Origin: Amycolatopsis thermalba
GTDB lineage: Bacteria > Actinomycetota > Actinomycetes > Mycobacteriales > Pseudonocardiaceae
Assembly (NCBI RefSeq): GCF_003385215.1
Contig: NZ_PQHW01000002.1
Location: forward strand, 116,653-180,652
Direction of reading: 5' to 3'
DNA length: 64,000 nt
A program made the position numbers and the translations under genes. This document shows, piece by piece, positions 20,041 to 28,426 of the stretch. The notes under the pieces were generated by a model, which ran no database searches, was not told the origin of the DNA, and saw only the letters and a list, made by a program, of their open reading frames with translations. Within the stretch, counting starts at the first letter, position 1. The number at the start of each line of letters is the position of its first letter.

Positions 20041-20376
20041 CGTCGAGTTGGCGACCGGCCTGGGTGGCGTTCACCAACCGTCCTGGGCGTGGCCGCTGTC
20101 CCAACGATGGCTGGCGGTGCCGAGCAGCCTCGTCACGAGGGTGATCCGCCAGGCATGAGCCACGCAGGCGGCCATCCCCGGGGAACCGCCGCTCCGCGTG
20201 GGGGCCGCCGCCCGGCCTGGGCCGTTGCCCGAGGCGACCACCCGGGCGAACCCTCGCGCGAGCCGGGCCGCCGCCCGCGCGGGATCGTTGCCCGGCCGGC
20301 CGCCCGGGGCGAATCGCCGCTCGAACCGGGACCGCCGCTCAAGGCCGGACTGCCGGTCGGGCGCTGGTCGGTCGGC
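20041..20376. other. Intergenic stretch without a convincing gene
   Basis: Between the glfT2 terminator and the small gene ending at 20377. Short open frames on both strands are proline/arginine-rich shadows. The part from about 20205 to 20345 is very GC-rich with imperfect repeats of GGGCCGCCGCCCG and CGTTGCCCGG, similar in character to other low-complexity gaps in the window. No promoter or RNA gene is evident. Confidence 0.6.
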
Positions 20377-20619
20377 TCAGTGCAACCCGAACACCTTGTT
20401 CTTCCGCTGCAGATCGTCGATGTAGGCCACGGCCACGTGCGCGAAGTTCACGGTGACCCGGGAGCCTTCCTTCGTCCGCACGGTCTGCACCGAGCCGTGT
20501 TCCAGGTGCAGGTGCAGGTCCTTTTCCAGCTCGTCGACGTCCTCGGGCGGCAGGGCGAACAGCAGCGGCTCGCCACCGGTCGCGAGGTGCAGGACGAGCG
20601 CGGGTTTCTCATCGGCCAT
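20377..20619 (-). CDS. Small conserved-looking protein of unknown function
   Basis: An 80-residue acidic soluble protein. The sequence LVLHLATGGEPLLFALPPED, a central DELEKDLHLHLEHG helix with repeated Leu/His, and VTVNFAHVAVAYIDDL suggest a compact alpha/beta fold. No known family is recognised. It lies 60 bases after glfT1 on the same strand and could be the last gene of the wzm-wzt-glfT1 transcript. Codon use matches neighbouring genes, supporting that it is real. Confidence 0.65.
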   Translation of the reverse strand: MADEKPALVLHLATGGEPLLFALPPEDVDELEKDLHLHLEHGSVQTVRTKEGSRVTVNFAHVAVAYIDDLQRKNKVFGLH

Positions 20620-20679
20620 GCACCCAGCACACCAGCCACCGATCTTGCCGGCAACGAAGTTCGCCGACAGCGCAAGCGC

Positions 20680-21591
20680 TCAGTAGCGGAAGAACCGCTC
20701 CCGCTGTCCCTGCCGCACCAGCTTCAGCCACTGCACGAACCCGGCGGGATCCCGCTTCACGCCCACGAAGTACAACCCGAACCGCAGGATCTCCAGTGCC
20801 CCGATCTTCCGCATGCCGGGCTGGGACAGCAGGTACCCGCGGTTGCGGTAGGTGTAGTAGCGCTTGACCTCGTTCTCCGGGTCCTGCGCGTGGAACCGCC
20901 CGCCGAGCATCGGCTTGAACTCGTCCGAGCCGTCCGGGTGCAGGTACGACACGCGCAGCGACGTGCCGAACGGCAGACCGGAGCGGACCAGCCGCCGGTG
21001 CACCTCGACCTCGTCGCCGCGCACGAACAGCCGCAGGTCCGGCACGCCGACCACATCCAAAGTGGACGCCCGGAACAACGCACCGTTGAACAGCGACGCG
21101 ATTCCGGGCAGGAAGTCGGTGCCCAGCTCGGCCGAGGAGCGCTTCCACGTCAGCCCGCGCCGCAGCGGGAACGCCAGCTTCTCCGGCGCGTTGATGTTCG
21201 TGACCATCGGCGAAACCTCGGCCAGCCCGCGCTTCTCGGCCTCCTCCAGGAGCACCGCCAGCACCGTCTCGTCCGCCGGGCGGCCGTCGTCGTCGGCCAG
21301 CCACACCCAGTCGGCGCCCAGCGCGAGCGCGTGCAGCATCCCGAGCGCGAACCCGCCCGCGCCACCGAGGTTGTGGTGCGACGGCAGGTACGTGTACTGC
21401 CCCGGGAACGACTCCACGACGTCGCGCGCCGACTGGTCGGGACCGTTGTCCACGACCACCAGGTGGTCCACCGGCCGGGTCTGCGCGGCGATGATCTTCA
21501 ACGAGTCCGCGAGCAGCTCACGGCGGTGCCGCGTGACGACCACCGCCGCCACGCCGCCCGGTCGCATCGGAGCCTGCTCCGGACCGCTCAT
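20680..21591 (-). CDS. glfT1: Galactofuranosyltransferase GlfT1
   Basis: GT2-type enzyme that adds the first two galactofuranose residues to decaprenyl-PP-GlcNAc-rhamnose, priming galactan. The 303-residue protein has the nucleotide-binding start VAAVVVTRHRRELL, VVDNGPDQS, NLGGAGGFALGM and the metal-binding ADDD (about 99-102), then NGALFRA and DEVEVHRRL near the acceptor site. It starts one base after the wzt stop, so wzm-wzt-glfT1 form one operon. The set is homologous to mycobacterial Rv3781-Rv3783. Confidence 0.93.
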   Translation of the reverse strand: MSGPEQAPMRPGGVAAVVVTRHRRELLADSLKIIAAQTRPVDHLVVVDNGPDQSARDVVESFPGQYTYLPSHHNLGGAGGFALGMLHALALGADWVWLADDDGRPADETVLAVLLEEAEKRGLAEVSPMVTNINAPEKLAFPLRRGLTWKRSSAELGTDFLPGIASLFNGALFRASTLDVVGVPDLRLFVRGDEVEVHRRLVRSGLPFGTSLRVSYLHPDGSDEFKPMLGGRFHAQDPENEVKRYYTYRNRGYLLSQPGMRKIGALEILRFGLYFVGVKRDPAGFVQWLKLVRQGQRERFFRY

Positions 21592-21592
21592 G

Positions 21593-22402
21593 TCACTCCC
21601 CGCCCTGTACCGCCGGCGCGGCGTCGATCCGCTGCGCGGCTTCCGCGCTGATGTTCTCGAACGGGTCCCGGCCCTTGTACGCGGTGAGCACTTCGCGCAG
21701 GCCGCCCCGCATCTTCATCCGGCCCTCGTCCATCCAGATGGCCGTCGTGCACAGCTCCAAGAGTAGGTCGTCGGCGTGCGAGGCGAAGACCAACATGCCG
21801 GAGCGGTTCACCAGATCCACCAGCCGGTCCCGCGCCTTGTTGAGGAACGCCGCGTCGACCGCGCCGATGCCCTCGTCCAGGATCAGGATCTCCGGGTCGA
21901 TCGTGGTCACCACGCCCAGCGCGAGCCGCACCCGCATACCGGTCGAGTAGGTGCGCAGCGGCATCTGCAGGTAGTCGCCCAGCTCGGTGAACTCGGCGAT
22001 GTCGTCGACCCGCTTCTCCATCTGCTTGCGCGTCATGCCGAGGAACAGGCCGCGGATCATGATGTTCTCGTAGCCGGAGATCTCCGGGTCCATGCCGACA
22101 CCCAGGTCGAACACCGGCGCGACCTTGCCCTCGACCCGCGCGAGACCGCGGGTGGGCTCGTAGATGCCCGACAGCAGCCGCAGCAGGGTCGACTTGCCGG
22201 CGCCGTTGTGGCCGACCAGCCCGACGCGGTCGCCCTCGCGCAGCGACAGGGTGATGTCCTGCAGCGCCTCGATGATCGGCACCTTCGATTCGGTGCCGAT
22301 CTTGCCGCCGACCTTGCCGAGGACCTTCTTCTTCAGCGAGCGCGTCTTGGCGTCGAAGATCGGGAAGTCGACGTACGCGTTCTGCACATCAATGCTGACC
22401 AT
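21593..22402 (-). CDS. wzt: Galactan ABC exporter, ATP-binding subunit
   Basis: The 269-residue ATPase of the Wzm/Wzt type that exports lipid-linked galactan across the membrane. Walker A GHNGAGKST at about 64-72, the signature YSTGMRVRLALG, Walker B EILILDEGI and an H-loop FASH are all intact. The N-terminal leader of about 45 residues before the first strand is typical of polysaccharide-export Wzt proteins. There is no carbohydrate-binding C-terminal extension, as in the mycobacterial homologue. Located between wzm and glfT1 in one operon. Confidence 0.93.
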   Translation of the reverse strand: MVSIDVQNAYVDFPIFDAKTRSLKKKVLGKVGGKIGTESKVPIIEALQDITLSLREGDRVGLVGHNGAGKSTLLRLLSGIYEPTRGLARVEGKVAPVFDLGVGMDPEISGYENIMIRGLFLGMTRKQMEKRVDDIAEFTELGDYLQMPLRTYSTGMRVRLALGVVTTIDPEILILDEGIGAVDAAFLNKARDRLVDLVNRSGMLVFASHADDLLLELCTTAIWMDEGRMKMRGGLREVLTAYKGRDPFENISAEAAQRIDAAPAVQGGE

Positions 22403-22411
22403 TGGTCGTTC

Positions 22412-23365
22412 TCACACCCAGTAGGAGACGCGGGACCGGTAGTTGCGCATGGCGACGAGCGCGAGCAGCCAGCCCACGATCGTGATGCCACCCACGGCGA
22501 CCCAGCTCCACGGGCTGACGGCCTGCCCGATCAGCGGCGCGCGCAGGATCTGGACGAAGTGGTAGATGGGGTTGAGGTGGATGATCGGCTCGGCCCAGCT
22601 GACGCCCTCGCGCTGGCCGCTCTTGAGCTGGTCGATCGGCCACACGATCGGGGTCAGGTAGAACAGCAGCTGGATCAGCGAGTTGATCACCTGCGGGATG
22701 TCCCGGTAGCGGGTGGAGATGATGCCCAGCAGCAGCGTGACCCAGACGCCGTTGAACGCCAGCAGGAAGAACGCCGGGATCGCGGTGAGCGTGTACCAGC
22801 CCAGGCCGGGGTGGCAGATGTTGTCCGGCGTGCACAACCCGTTCTGCGACAGCGCGTAGTCCTGGTTCAGGCTGCCGAAGAAGATGCCGACCACGACCAC
22901 GATGACGATCAGGTTGTGCGCGAACATCAGCGTCTGCCGCCACACCGTGCGCAGCGCGTAGACGGTCAACGGCGCGCGGATCTGCTTGATCAGGCCCTCG
23001 TTGGCGATGAAGGTCTCCATGCCCTCGGTCAGGCAGCCGCTGATGAAGGCCCAGACGATGAAACCCGCGCTGATGTAGGGCAGGAACGTCTGGATGTGCA
23101 TGTTGAACAGCTGCGAGTACAGCAGGCCGAGGCCGAGCGCGATGACGCCCTGGCTGATGGTGATCCAGAACGGCCCGATCACCGACCGGCGGTAGCGCTG
23201 CTTGATGTCCTGCCAGCCGAGGTGGCTCCACAGTTCGCGCTGGCGGAGGCCTTCCTTGATGTCGCCGAACGCGCGCCCGAACGTGCGGCTGTCCGACAAC
23301 GGCGGAAGCTCAGCCGCGCGGGCGAGATCGTCGCTGGTCTGCTGGACCGTGCTGGTGGCTTGCAC
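22412..23365 (-). CDS. wzm: Galactan ABC exporter, membrane subunit
   Basis: A polysaccharide-export ABC permease of the ABC-2 type with six predicted helices. RQRELWSHLGWQDIKQRYRR at the cytoplasmic N-terminus, FIVWAFISGCLTEGMETF and YLTPIVWPIDQL are typical of Wzm/RfbA permeases. GTG at 23365 (317 residues) is chosen because it follows CTAGGTCCC and matches family length; an ATG 69 bases upstream would add an Arg/Pro-rich leader. Ten bases separate it from wzt. Together they probably flip the galactan made by GlfT1 and GlfT2. Confidence 0.92.
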   Translation of the reverse strand: MQATSTVQQTSDDLARAAELPPLSDSRTFGRAFGDIKEGLRQRELWSHLGWQDIKQRYRRSVIGPFWITISQGVIALGLGLLYSQLFNMHIQTFLPYISAGFIVWAFISGCLTEGMETFIANEGLIKQIRAPLTVYALRTVWRQTLMFAHNLIVIVVVVGIFFGSLNQDYALSQNGLCTPDNICHPGLGWYTLTAIPAFFLLAFNGVWVTLLLGIISTRYRDIPQVINSLIQLLFYLTPIVWPIDQLKSGQREGVSWAEPIIHLNPIYHFVQILRAPLIGQAVSPWSWVAVGGITIVGWLLALVAMRNYRSRVSYWV

Positions 23366-23504
23366 GGGACCTAGCGTAGCGAGCGGGACACACGCACTCC
23401 GGGCAGGGCGGAGACGTCCGGTTTGGCTGATCATCGCCGGAAATCACGCTGTGCAACCGCGCGTGACGGCAGCGTGCACAGGATCGTCACGTACCCTCGC
23501 CCCC

Positions 23505-24698
23505 GTGCCTGAGACCCCGAAGACCCGCGTGCTGGCGGTCGTCCCGGCCAGGGGCGGCTCCAAGGGCGTACCGGGCAAGAACCTCGCGCAGGTCGGCGAC
23601 GCCCCGCTGATCGCCAGGGCGATCCGGTCGCTGGCCGCCGCGGCCCGCGTCGACCAGGTCGTGGTGAGCACGGACAGTGGCGACATCAGCGCCGTCGCCA
23701 GGGCCGGTGGCGCCACGGTCCTGCCCCGCCCGCCGGAGCTGTCCGGCGACTCGGTCAGCTCCGAGGCCGTCCTCCGCCACGTGCTGGACGAGATGCGCGA
23801 CACGGCCGACGGCGAACCGGACGTGGTGCTGCTGGTGCAGTGCACCTCGCCGTTCATCGCGCCGGAGACCGTGGACAACGTGATCTCGCTGATCGTCGAC
23901 GGCGGCTGGGACTGCGCGTTCACCGCGGTGCGGGTGCACGAGTTCCTGTGGCGCCGGGACACCACGGGCGGCGCGCTGGCGGTCAACCACGACGCCTCGT
24001 TCCGGCCGCGACGGCAGGACCGCGAGCCGGAGTACCGCGAGACCGGTGCCGTCTACGGCATGCGCGTGCCCGGCTTCCGCACCGCCGGCCACCGTTTCTT
24101 CGGCCGGATCGGCCTGGTGGAGACCCCCGCCGAGCACGCCGTGGAGATCGACACCCCGGAGGACCTGGCGATCGCCCGCGCGCTGGCCGCCGTCATCGAC
24201 CCGCCGCCGCACACCGGCATCGACGTGGACGCCGTGGTCACCGACTTCGACGGGGTGCACACCGACGACACCGCGATCGTCCTGCAGGACGGCAGCGAGG
24301 GGGTCGTGGTCAGCCGTTCCGACGGGGCGGGCGCGGCGCGGCTCAAGGCGGCCGGGATCCCGCTGATGATCCTGTCGGTCGAGCAGAACCCGGTGGTCGC
24401 CGCGCGGGCCCGCAAGCTCGGCGCGGCGGTGCTGCACGGGGTGGGGGACAAGGCCGCCGTGCTCAAGACCTGGCTCGCCGAGCAGCGGCTCGACCCGGCG
24501 CGCGTCGCCTACGTCGGCAACGACCTGCGCGACCTGGAGTGCATGGCCCTGGTGGGCTGGCCGGTCGCGGTCGCCGACGCGCTGCCGGAGGTCCGCCGCG
24601 CCGCCCTGCTCGTGCTGACCCGGCCGGGAGGCGCGGGTGCGGTGCGCGAGCTGACCGACCTGGTCCTGGACGCCGTCGAACGGAGGAACAACCGGTGA
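23505..24698 (+). CDS. neuA: CMP-nonulosonate cytidylyltransferase fused to a KdsC-like HAD phosphatase
   Basis: The 397-residue protein has two domains. Residues 1 to about 225 are an acylneuraminate/KDO-type cytidylyltransferase: VVPARGGSKGVPGKNL for CTP binding, LVQCTSPFI and the EIDTPEDL end motif. Residues about 235-397 are a HAD phosphatase of the KdsC type: VVTDFDGVHTDDTA, ILSVEQNPVVAARARKLG and YVGNDLRDLECM. NeuA-HAD arrangements occur in Kdn and sialic-acid pathways, where the HAD removes the 9-phosphate before activation. GTG at 23505 is the start. Divergent from wzm, and its stop overlaps the neuB start. Confidence 0.9.
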   Translation: MPETPKTRVLAVVPARGGSKGVPGKNLAQVGDAPLIARAIRSLAAAARVDQVVVSTDSGDISAVARAGGATVLPRPPELSGDSVSSEAVLRHVLDEMRDTADGEPDVVLLVQCTSPFIAPETVDNVISLIVDGGWDCAFTAVRVHEFLWRRDTTGGALAVNHDASFRPRRQDREPEYRETGAVYGMRVPGFRTAGHRFFGRIGLVETPAEHAVEIDTPEDLAIARALAAVIDPPPHTGIDVDAVVTDFDGVHTDDTAIVLQDGSEGVVVSRSDGAGAARLKAAGIPLMILSVEQNPVVAARARKLGAAVLHGVGDKAAVLKTWLAEQRLDPARVAYVGNDLRDLECMALVGWPVAVADALPEVRRAALLVLTRPGGAGAVRELTDLVLDAVERRNNR

Positions 24699-25561
24699 GT
24701 GCCGTGCGGATCGGGGACCGCGAGGTCGGTCCCGGCCGGCCCGTCTACACGGTCGCGGAGATCGGGATCAACCACAACGGCGACGTGGACATCGCCAAGC
24801 GGCTGATCGAGATCGCGGCGCGGGTGGGCGCGGACGCGGTGAAGTTCCAGAAGCGGACCCCGGAGATCGCGACCCCGCCGGACATGCGCGACACGCGCCG
24901 CGAGACGCCGTGGGGCGAGATGACCTACCTCGACTACCGGCACCGGGTCGAGTTCGGGCTCGACGAGTACCAGGAGATCGACCGGTACTGCGCCGAGCAG
25001 GGCATCGCCTGGTTCGCCTCGCCGTGGGACGTGCCGAGCGTGGACTTCCTGGAGAAGTTCGACGTGGTGTGCCACAAGGTCGCGTCCGCCTCGGTGACCG
25101 ACCGCGAGCTGCTCACCGCGCTGCGCGACACCGGCCGCCCGGTGATCCTGTCCACCGGCATGTCCACGATGGCCGAGATCGACGCGGCGGTCGAGCTGCT
25201 GGGCACCGACCGGCTGGTGCTGCTGCACGCCACCTCGACCTACCCGTGCCCGCCGGAGGAGGCGAACCTGCGCACGATCCACACGCTCGCCGAGCGCTTC
25301 GGCGTGCCGGTGGGCTACTCCGGGCACGAGCGCGGCCTGCAGGTCTCGATCGCCGCCGTCGCGCTGGGGGCGTGCGTGGTGGAGCGGCACGTGACGCTGG
25401 ACCGCACGATGTGGGGATCGGATCAGGCCGCCTCGCTGGAGCCGGACGGGCTGCGCCGGCTGGTGCGGGACATCCGGGCCGTGGAAACCGCCCTCGGCGA
25501 CGGGGTCAAGCGGGTCTTCCCAGGTGAAGAGGCTCCGCGTCGCCGACTCCGGCGAACGTAG
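24695..25561 (+). CDS. neuB: Nonulosonic acid synthase (NeuB family), without SAF domain
   Basis: Condenses phosphoenolpyruvate with a hexose or hexosamine to give a nine-carbon 2-keto acid. The 288-residue TIM barrel contains AEIGINHNGDVDIAKRLI, AVKFQKRTPE, WFASPWDVPSVDFL, ILSTGMSTMAEID, HATSTYPCPPEEANL, GYSGHE and ERHVTLDRTMWGSDQAASLE, all NeuB landmarks. Typical NeuB proteins are about 340 residues and end in an antifreeze-like SAF domain; this one stops after the barrel. Short NeuBs are found among Kdn-9-phosphate synthase-like enzymes. It overlaps the neuA-HAD gene by four bases (GTGA). Confidence 0.9.
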   Translation: MSAVRIGDREVGPGRPVYTVAEIGINHNGDVDIAKRLIEIAARVGADAVKFQKRTPEIATPPDMRDTRRETPWGEMTYLDYRHRVEFGLDEYQEIDRYCAEQGIAWFASPWDVPSVDFLEKFDVVCHKVASASVTDRELLTALRDTGRPVILSTGMSTMAEIDAAVELLGTDRLVLLHATSTYPCPPEEANLRTIHTLAERFGVPVGYSGHERGLQVSIAAVALGACVVERHVTLDRTMWGSDQAASLEPDGLRRLVRDIRAVETALGDGVKRVFPGEEAPRRRLRRT

Positions 25562-25588
25562 CTAGAGTCGTCGCCTCGACGACGAAGG

Positions 25589-26281
25589 GTGATTGCCGTG
25601 TACCTCGCCGAGACCGTCTCCGAGACGGCCGCGGTCGGGACGGAGCGGGACACGCTCCGCGACCTGCTGACCGCCTACGGCCGCGGCGGGCGCGTGGAAA
25701 CCCTGACCGTGGTCGGGAACGCGCCGATGCCGCCGTCGCGGGAGCGGGCCGCGTCGATCGACGACAGCGACCTGGTCGTGCGGATGACCACGTTCGCGCT
25801 CGACGAGCCCGGGGGCGAGCCGGGCTACGGGCGCCGGACCGACGTCGTGGTGCTGCACCGGGGCGTCGTGGCCAGCCCGCACACCTTCGCCGACTACACC
25901 TCGCGCCTGTACCTGCTGGCCGAGCCGGGGCGGATGCACTGGGAGCCGGCGAACATCCCGGACTGGTGGCCGGCCGACCTGGGCTTCGTGCCGATCCCGA
26001 ACCGCCCCTACGTGGTGCCGCTGAGCCGGGCTCTCGGGCTGGACACCGCGTCGGCGACCTGGGCGACCACCGGCACGCTGACCGCGTACCTGGCCGTGAC
26101 CCTGTTCCCCGCGGCGAAGATCCGGCTGGCCGGGTTCTCGATCGTCGACGAGCCGGAGCAGACTTCGTTCGCCCACGCCTGGGGCGAGGACGTGAAGGTG
26201 ACCGGGGACCACCGGTTGCACGCCGAATCCGCGTTGCTGCGCTCGTGGCGCGACGCGGGCCGAATCGAGGTGGTGCCGTGA
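25589..26281 (+). CDS. Sialyltransferase-like protein (GT29-type motifs)
   Basis: A 230-residue cytoplasmic protein. Three blocks match the sialylmotifs of the GT29 family in order. Residues 40-66 have TVVGNAPM then IDDSDLVVRM (L-motif-like). Residues 159-183 have ATTGTLTAYLAVTLFP and IRLAGF (S-motif-like). The C-terminus has DHRLHAESALLRSWRDAGRI (VS-motif-like, His and Glu kept). GRRTDVVVLHRG (81-92) fits the stretch after the L motif. There is no signal or membrane anchor, unlike animal enzymes. Adjacent CMP-nonulosonate genes make a CMP-sugar-dependent transferase the natural role. The family call rests on motif pattern only; GT42 is an alternative. Confidence 0.7.
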   Translation: MIAVYLAETVSETAAVGTERDTLRDLLTAYGRGGRVETLTVVGNAPMPPSRERAASIDDSDLVVRMTTFALDEPGGEPGYGRRTDVVVLHRGVVASPHTFADYTSRLYLLAEPGRMHWEPANIPDWWPADLGFVPIPNRPYVVPLSRALGLDTASATWATTGTLTAYLAVTLFPAAKIRLAGFSIVDEPEQTSFAHAWGEDVKVTGDHRLHAESALLRSWRDAGRIEVVP

Positions 26282-26715
26282 ACGCCGCGAAGAAACTGGT
26301 CAAGGCCGCCGGCTTCCCGGTGTGGAAGCGGCTGCGGTGGCGGATCGAGCAGGTCACCGACGAGCGGTTCGGGCCGCGGCTCGACCACCTGCACGCGGAG
26401 CTGGACGGGCTGCGCGGCGAGCTGCGTGAGCTGCGGGACGGGGTGACCGGCCGCTGCGACGAGCTGGCCGGCCACCACCGCTGGCACGACGACGAGCTGC
26501 GCCGCCTGGCCGCGCACGTGGCCGGGCTGGACAGCAGGCTGGCCGGGCTGGAGCGCCCGGTCACCGACGGCAGCGCGCCGGTCTCGGCGGTCGAGGAGGT
26601 CCGCGCCGAGCACGCGCGCGTCCGGGCGCGGCTGTCCGCGGTGGCCAGGTACGAGGAGCGGCTGGCGCGGCTCGAGGAGGCGCTGTCGGTGCGCGTCGAG
26701 AGAGCGGGCGAGTAG
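26278..26715 (+). CDS. Coiled-coil protein of unknown function
   Basis: A 145-residue protein dominated by heptads rich in Leu, Arg and Glu (from about residue 25 to the end), with a short basic N-terminus MNAAKKLVKAAGFPVWKRLR that may lie on the membrane surface. No enzyme motif is seen. Its GTG overlaps the stop of the sialyltransferase-like gene and its own stop abuts the next ATG, so it sits inside a tightly coupled operon. It may be a scaffold or chain-length partner for the glycan made here; that is inference. Confidence 0.75.
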   Translation: MNAAKKLVKAAGFPVWKRLRWRIEQVTDERFGPRLDHLHAELDGLRGELRELRDGVTGRCDELAGHHRWHDDELRRLAAHVAGLDSRLAGLERPVTDGSAPVSAVEEVRAEHARVRARLSAVARYEERLARLEEALSVRVERAGE

Positions 26716-28335
26716 ATGACGGCCACCCATCCCGTCCGCGAACGGGCACGTCGCAAACCGATCCGGGGATGGGTGTGGGCGGCGGTCGCGGCGCTGCCGG
26801 TGGCGCTGACCGCCTCCTGGATCGGGCTCGGCCACGACGTCCGCTACGTGCTGGGCGGGTTGGACGTCAGCCCGTTCGGCGCGACCGGGACGTTCGTGCA
26901 CCGGCCGCTGGCCTACCGCTGGTTGGCCGAGGGACTGAGCGTGTTCGACGTCGGTTCGGTCGGCGTCGGTGAGGGGCTGATCCGGCTGGTCGCGCTGGCC
27001 TTCGTCGCCGGTGCGGCCTGGTGGCTGCGGGCCGGGCTGCGGCAGCGGCTGCCGTCGGGGGAGGCGTCCGCGGTGGCCGCGGCGGTCGGGCTGGCCCTGG
27101 CGCTGGCGCCGAACTGGGACTTCCTGCAGCCGGAGTGGGTCGCGGCCCTGTTCGGCGTGGCCGCGATCGGGGCCGCGCTGCGGACGTCCAGCGTGCTCGG
27201 CGGGCTGCTGCTGGCGCTGGCGGTGCTGGTCAAGTACACGACCCTGCCGACCGCGTTGATCGCGCTCGGCGTGATCGCCGTGCTGGACCGGCGGCGCGCC
27301 CTGGTCGCCGGGGTCACCGCCGTGGTGTCCGGGTTCGCGTTGTTCGGGCTGAGCCTGCTCGCGCCGCGCGAATGGCGCTGGCTGCGCGAGGCGTGGCTGC
27401 TCGACGAGGGTGCGGTCCGGGACTTCGGCGCGGTGGTGAAGTTCGCGGCCAACGAAGCCATGCTCGTGCCGCTGGTCGCGCTGCTGCCGGCGAGCCTGGT
27501 GGTGCTGGTGCGGGTGTCGCGGCGGCGGTGGGCCTGGCCGGTCCTCACGGTGCTCGCGCTGGCCCTCGTGCTGGGCGCGGCGGTGATCCAGGGGCAGTGG
27601 TTCCAGTACCACCTGGCCGCGTGGGTCCCGTTGGCCGCCGGGTTGTGGGCGCTGGCCGCGGCGCGCTGGACGCTGGTGCACGGGCGGCCGCCGTGGACGC
27701 TGGTCGGGGCGACGGTCGTGGTCCTGTTCGCCGCGCGGGTGTGCCTGGGCGCGTCGTTCGACTGGCGCTCCGGCCACGGCGCGCTCGCGTACGGGCTGCT
27801 CGCCGGCCTGGTGGTCGTGGCGATGCTGGCCTGCGCGGTCGAGCCCGGCCGCGGCGGGCGGCAGCTGCTGTCGGTGCCGGTGCTGGTCGGGGTGCTCGCG
27901 CTGACGGTGCCCATCCTGCCGACGACGCCGTACTCGTTCGACGGCGTCCACGCCGACTACACCAACGCCGGCCGGGTGGCGATCGAGCACAAGTTCACCG
28001 AGGAGATGCTGGCCGTCCGGGACCGCATCGGCGCCGACACCCCGGTGGTCTACCTGGCCTTCGGCGACATCGCCTACTTCATGGGCAACCCGACGCCGTG
28101 CCGCTACCCGTCGCCGGCCTACCTGCGGCGCGGCACGTACCTGCCGTCGCTGCGGGCCACGGCGAGCTACGCGGAGAACGCCGCCTGCCTGTCCGATCCG
28201 TCCGTGGCGTACGTCGTGATCCAGCCGCTGTGGATCGACGCCGCTGAGCTGCCACCGGGCCTGATCGACACCCGGTTCGACTGCTCACGGCCCCTCACGA
28301 ACGACGACGTGGTGGTCTGCCCCCGCGCCCGCTGA
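26716..28335 (+). CDS. GT-C-type polytopic membrane protein
   Basis: A 539-residue protein with ten or more membrane helices and a soluble C-terminal segment (about the last 120 residues) containing PVVYLAFGDIAYFMGNPTPC. The N-terminal loop after the first helix (FGATGTFVHRPLAYRWLAEG) replaces the DD motif of canonical GT-Cs with a VHRP pattern. Its ATG directly follows the stop of the coiled-coil gene, making it the last gene of the nonulosonate operon. It probably adds or polymerises a sugar on the outer face; no substrate can be assigned. Confidence 0.75.
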   Translation: MTATHPVRERARRKPIRGWVWAAVAALPVALTASWIGLGHDVRYVLGGLDVSPFGATGTFVHRPLAYRWLAEGLSVFDVGSVGVGEGLIRLVALAFVAGAAWWLRAGLRQRLPSGEASAVAAAVGLALALAPNWDFLQPEWVAALFGVAAIGAALRTSSVLGGLLLALAVLVKYTTLPTALIALGVIAVLDRRRALVAGVTAVVSGFALFGLSLLAPREWRWLREAWLLDEGAVRDFGAVVKFAANEAMLVPLVALLPASLVVLVRVSRRRWAWPVLTVLALALVLGAAVIQGQWFQYHLAAWVPLAAGLWALAAARWTLVHGRPPWTLVGATVVVLFAARVCLGASFDWRSGHGALAYGLLAGLVVVAMLACAVEPGRGGRQLLSVPVLVGVLALTVPILPTTPYSFDGVHADYTNAGRVAIEHKFTEEMLAVRDRIGADTPVVYLAFGDIAYFMGNPTPCRYPSPAYLRRGTYLPSLRATASYAENAACLSDPSVAYVVIQPLWIDAAELPPGLIDTRFDCSRPLTNDDVVVCPRAR

Positions 28336-28425
28336 CGCGAGTCCCACGCTCCCGCGCGCGAGTCCCACGCTCAGCGCGCCGAGTTCTGCGTTCCGGCGCG
28401 CGAGTCCCACACTCGCGCGCCGGCA
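28336..28425. repeat. 21-bp tandem repeat array, second locus
   Basis: Four copies of the CGCGAGTCCCACGCT-type core start at 28336, 28357, 28378 and 28399, exactly 21 bp apart; the third is diverged. The array occupies the whole gap between the convergent ends at 28335 and 28427. Core sequence, orientation on the plus strand and period match the array at 2224-2342. Confidence 0.9.
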
Positions 28426-28426
28426 C

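Noticed and set aside
20133..20342. 69-codon minus-strand frame after glfT2
   Set aside because: Gly/Pro/Arg-rich low-complexity translation of GC-rich repeats, without a ribosome-binding site.
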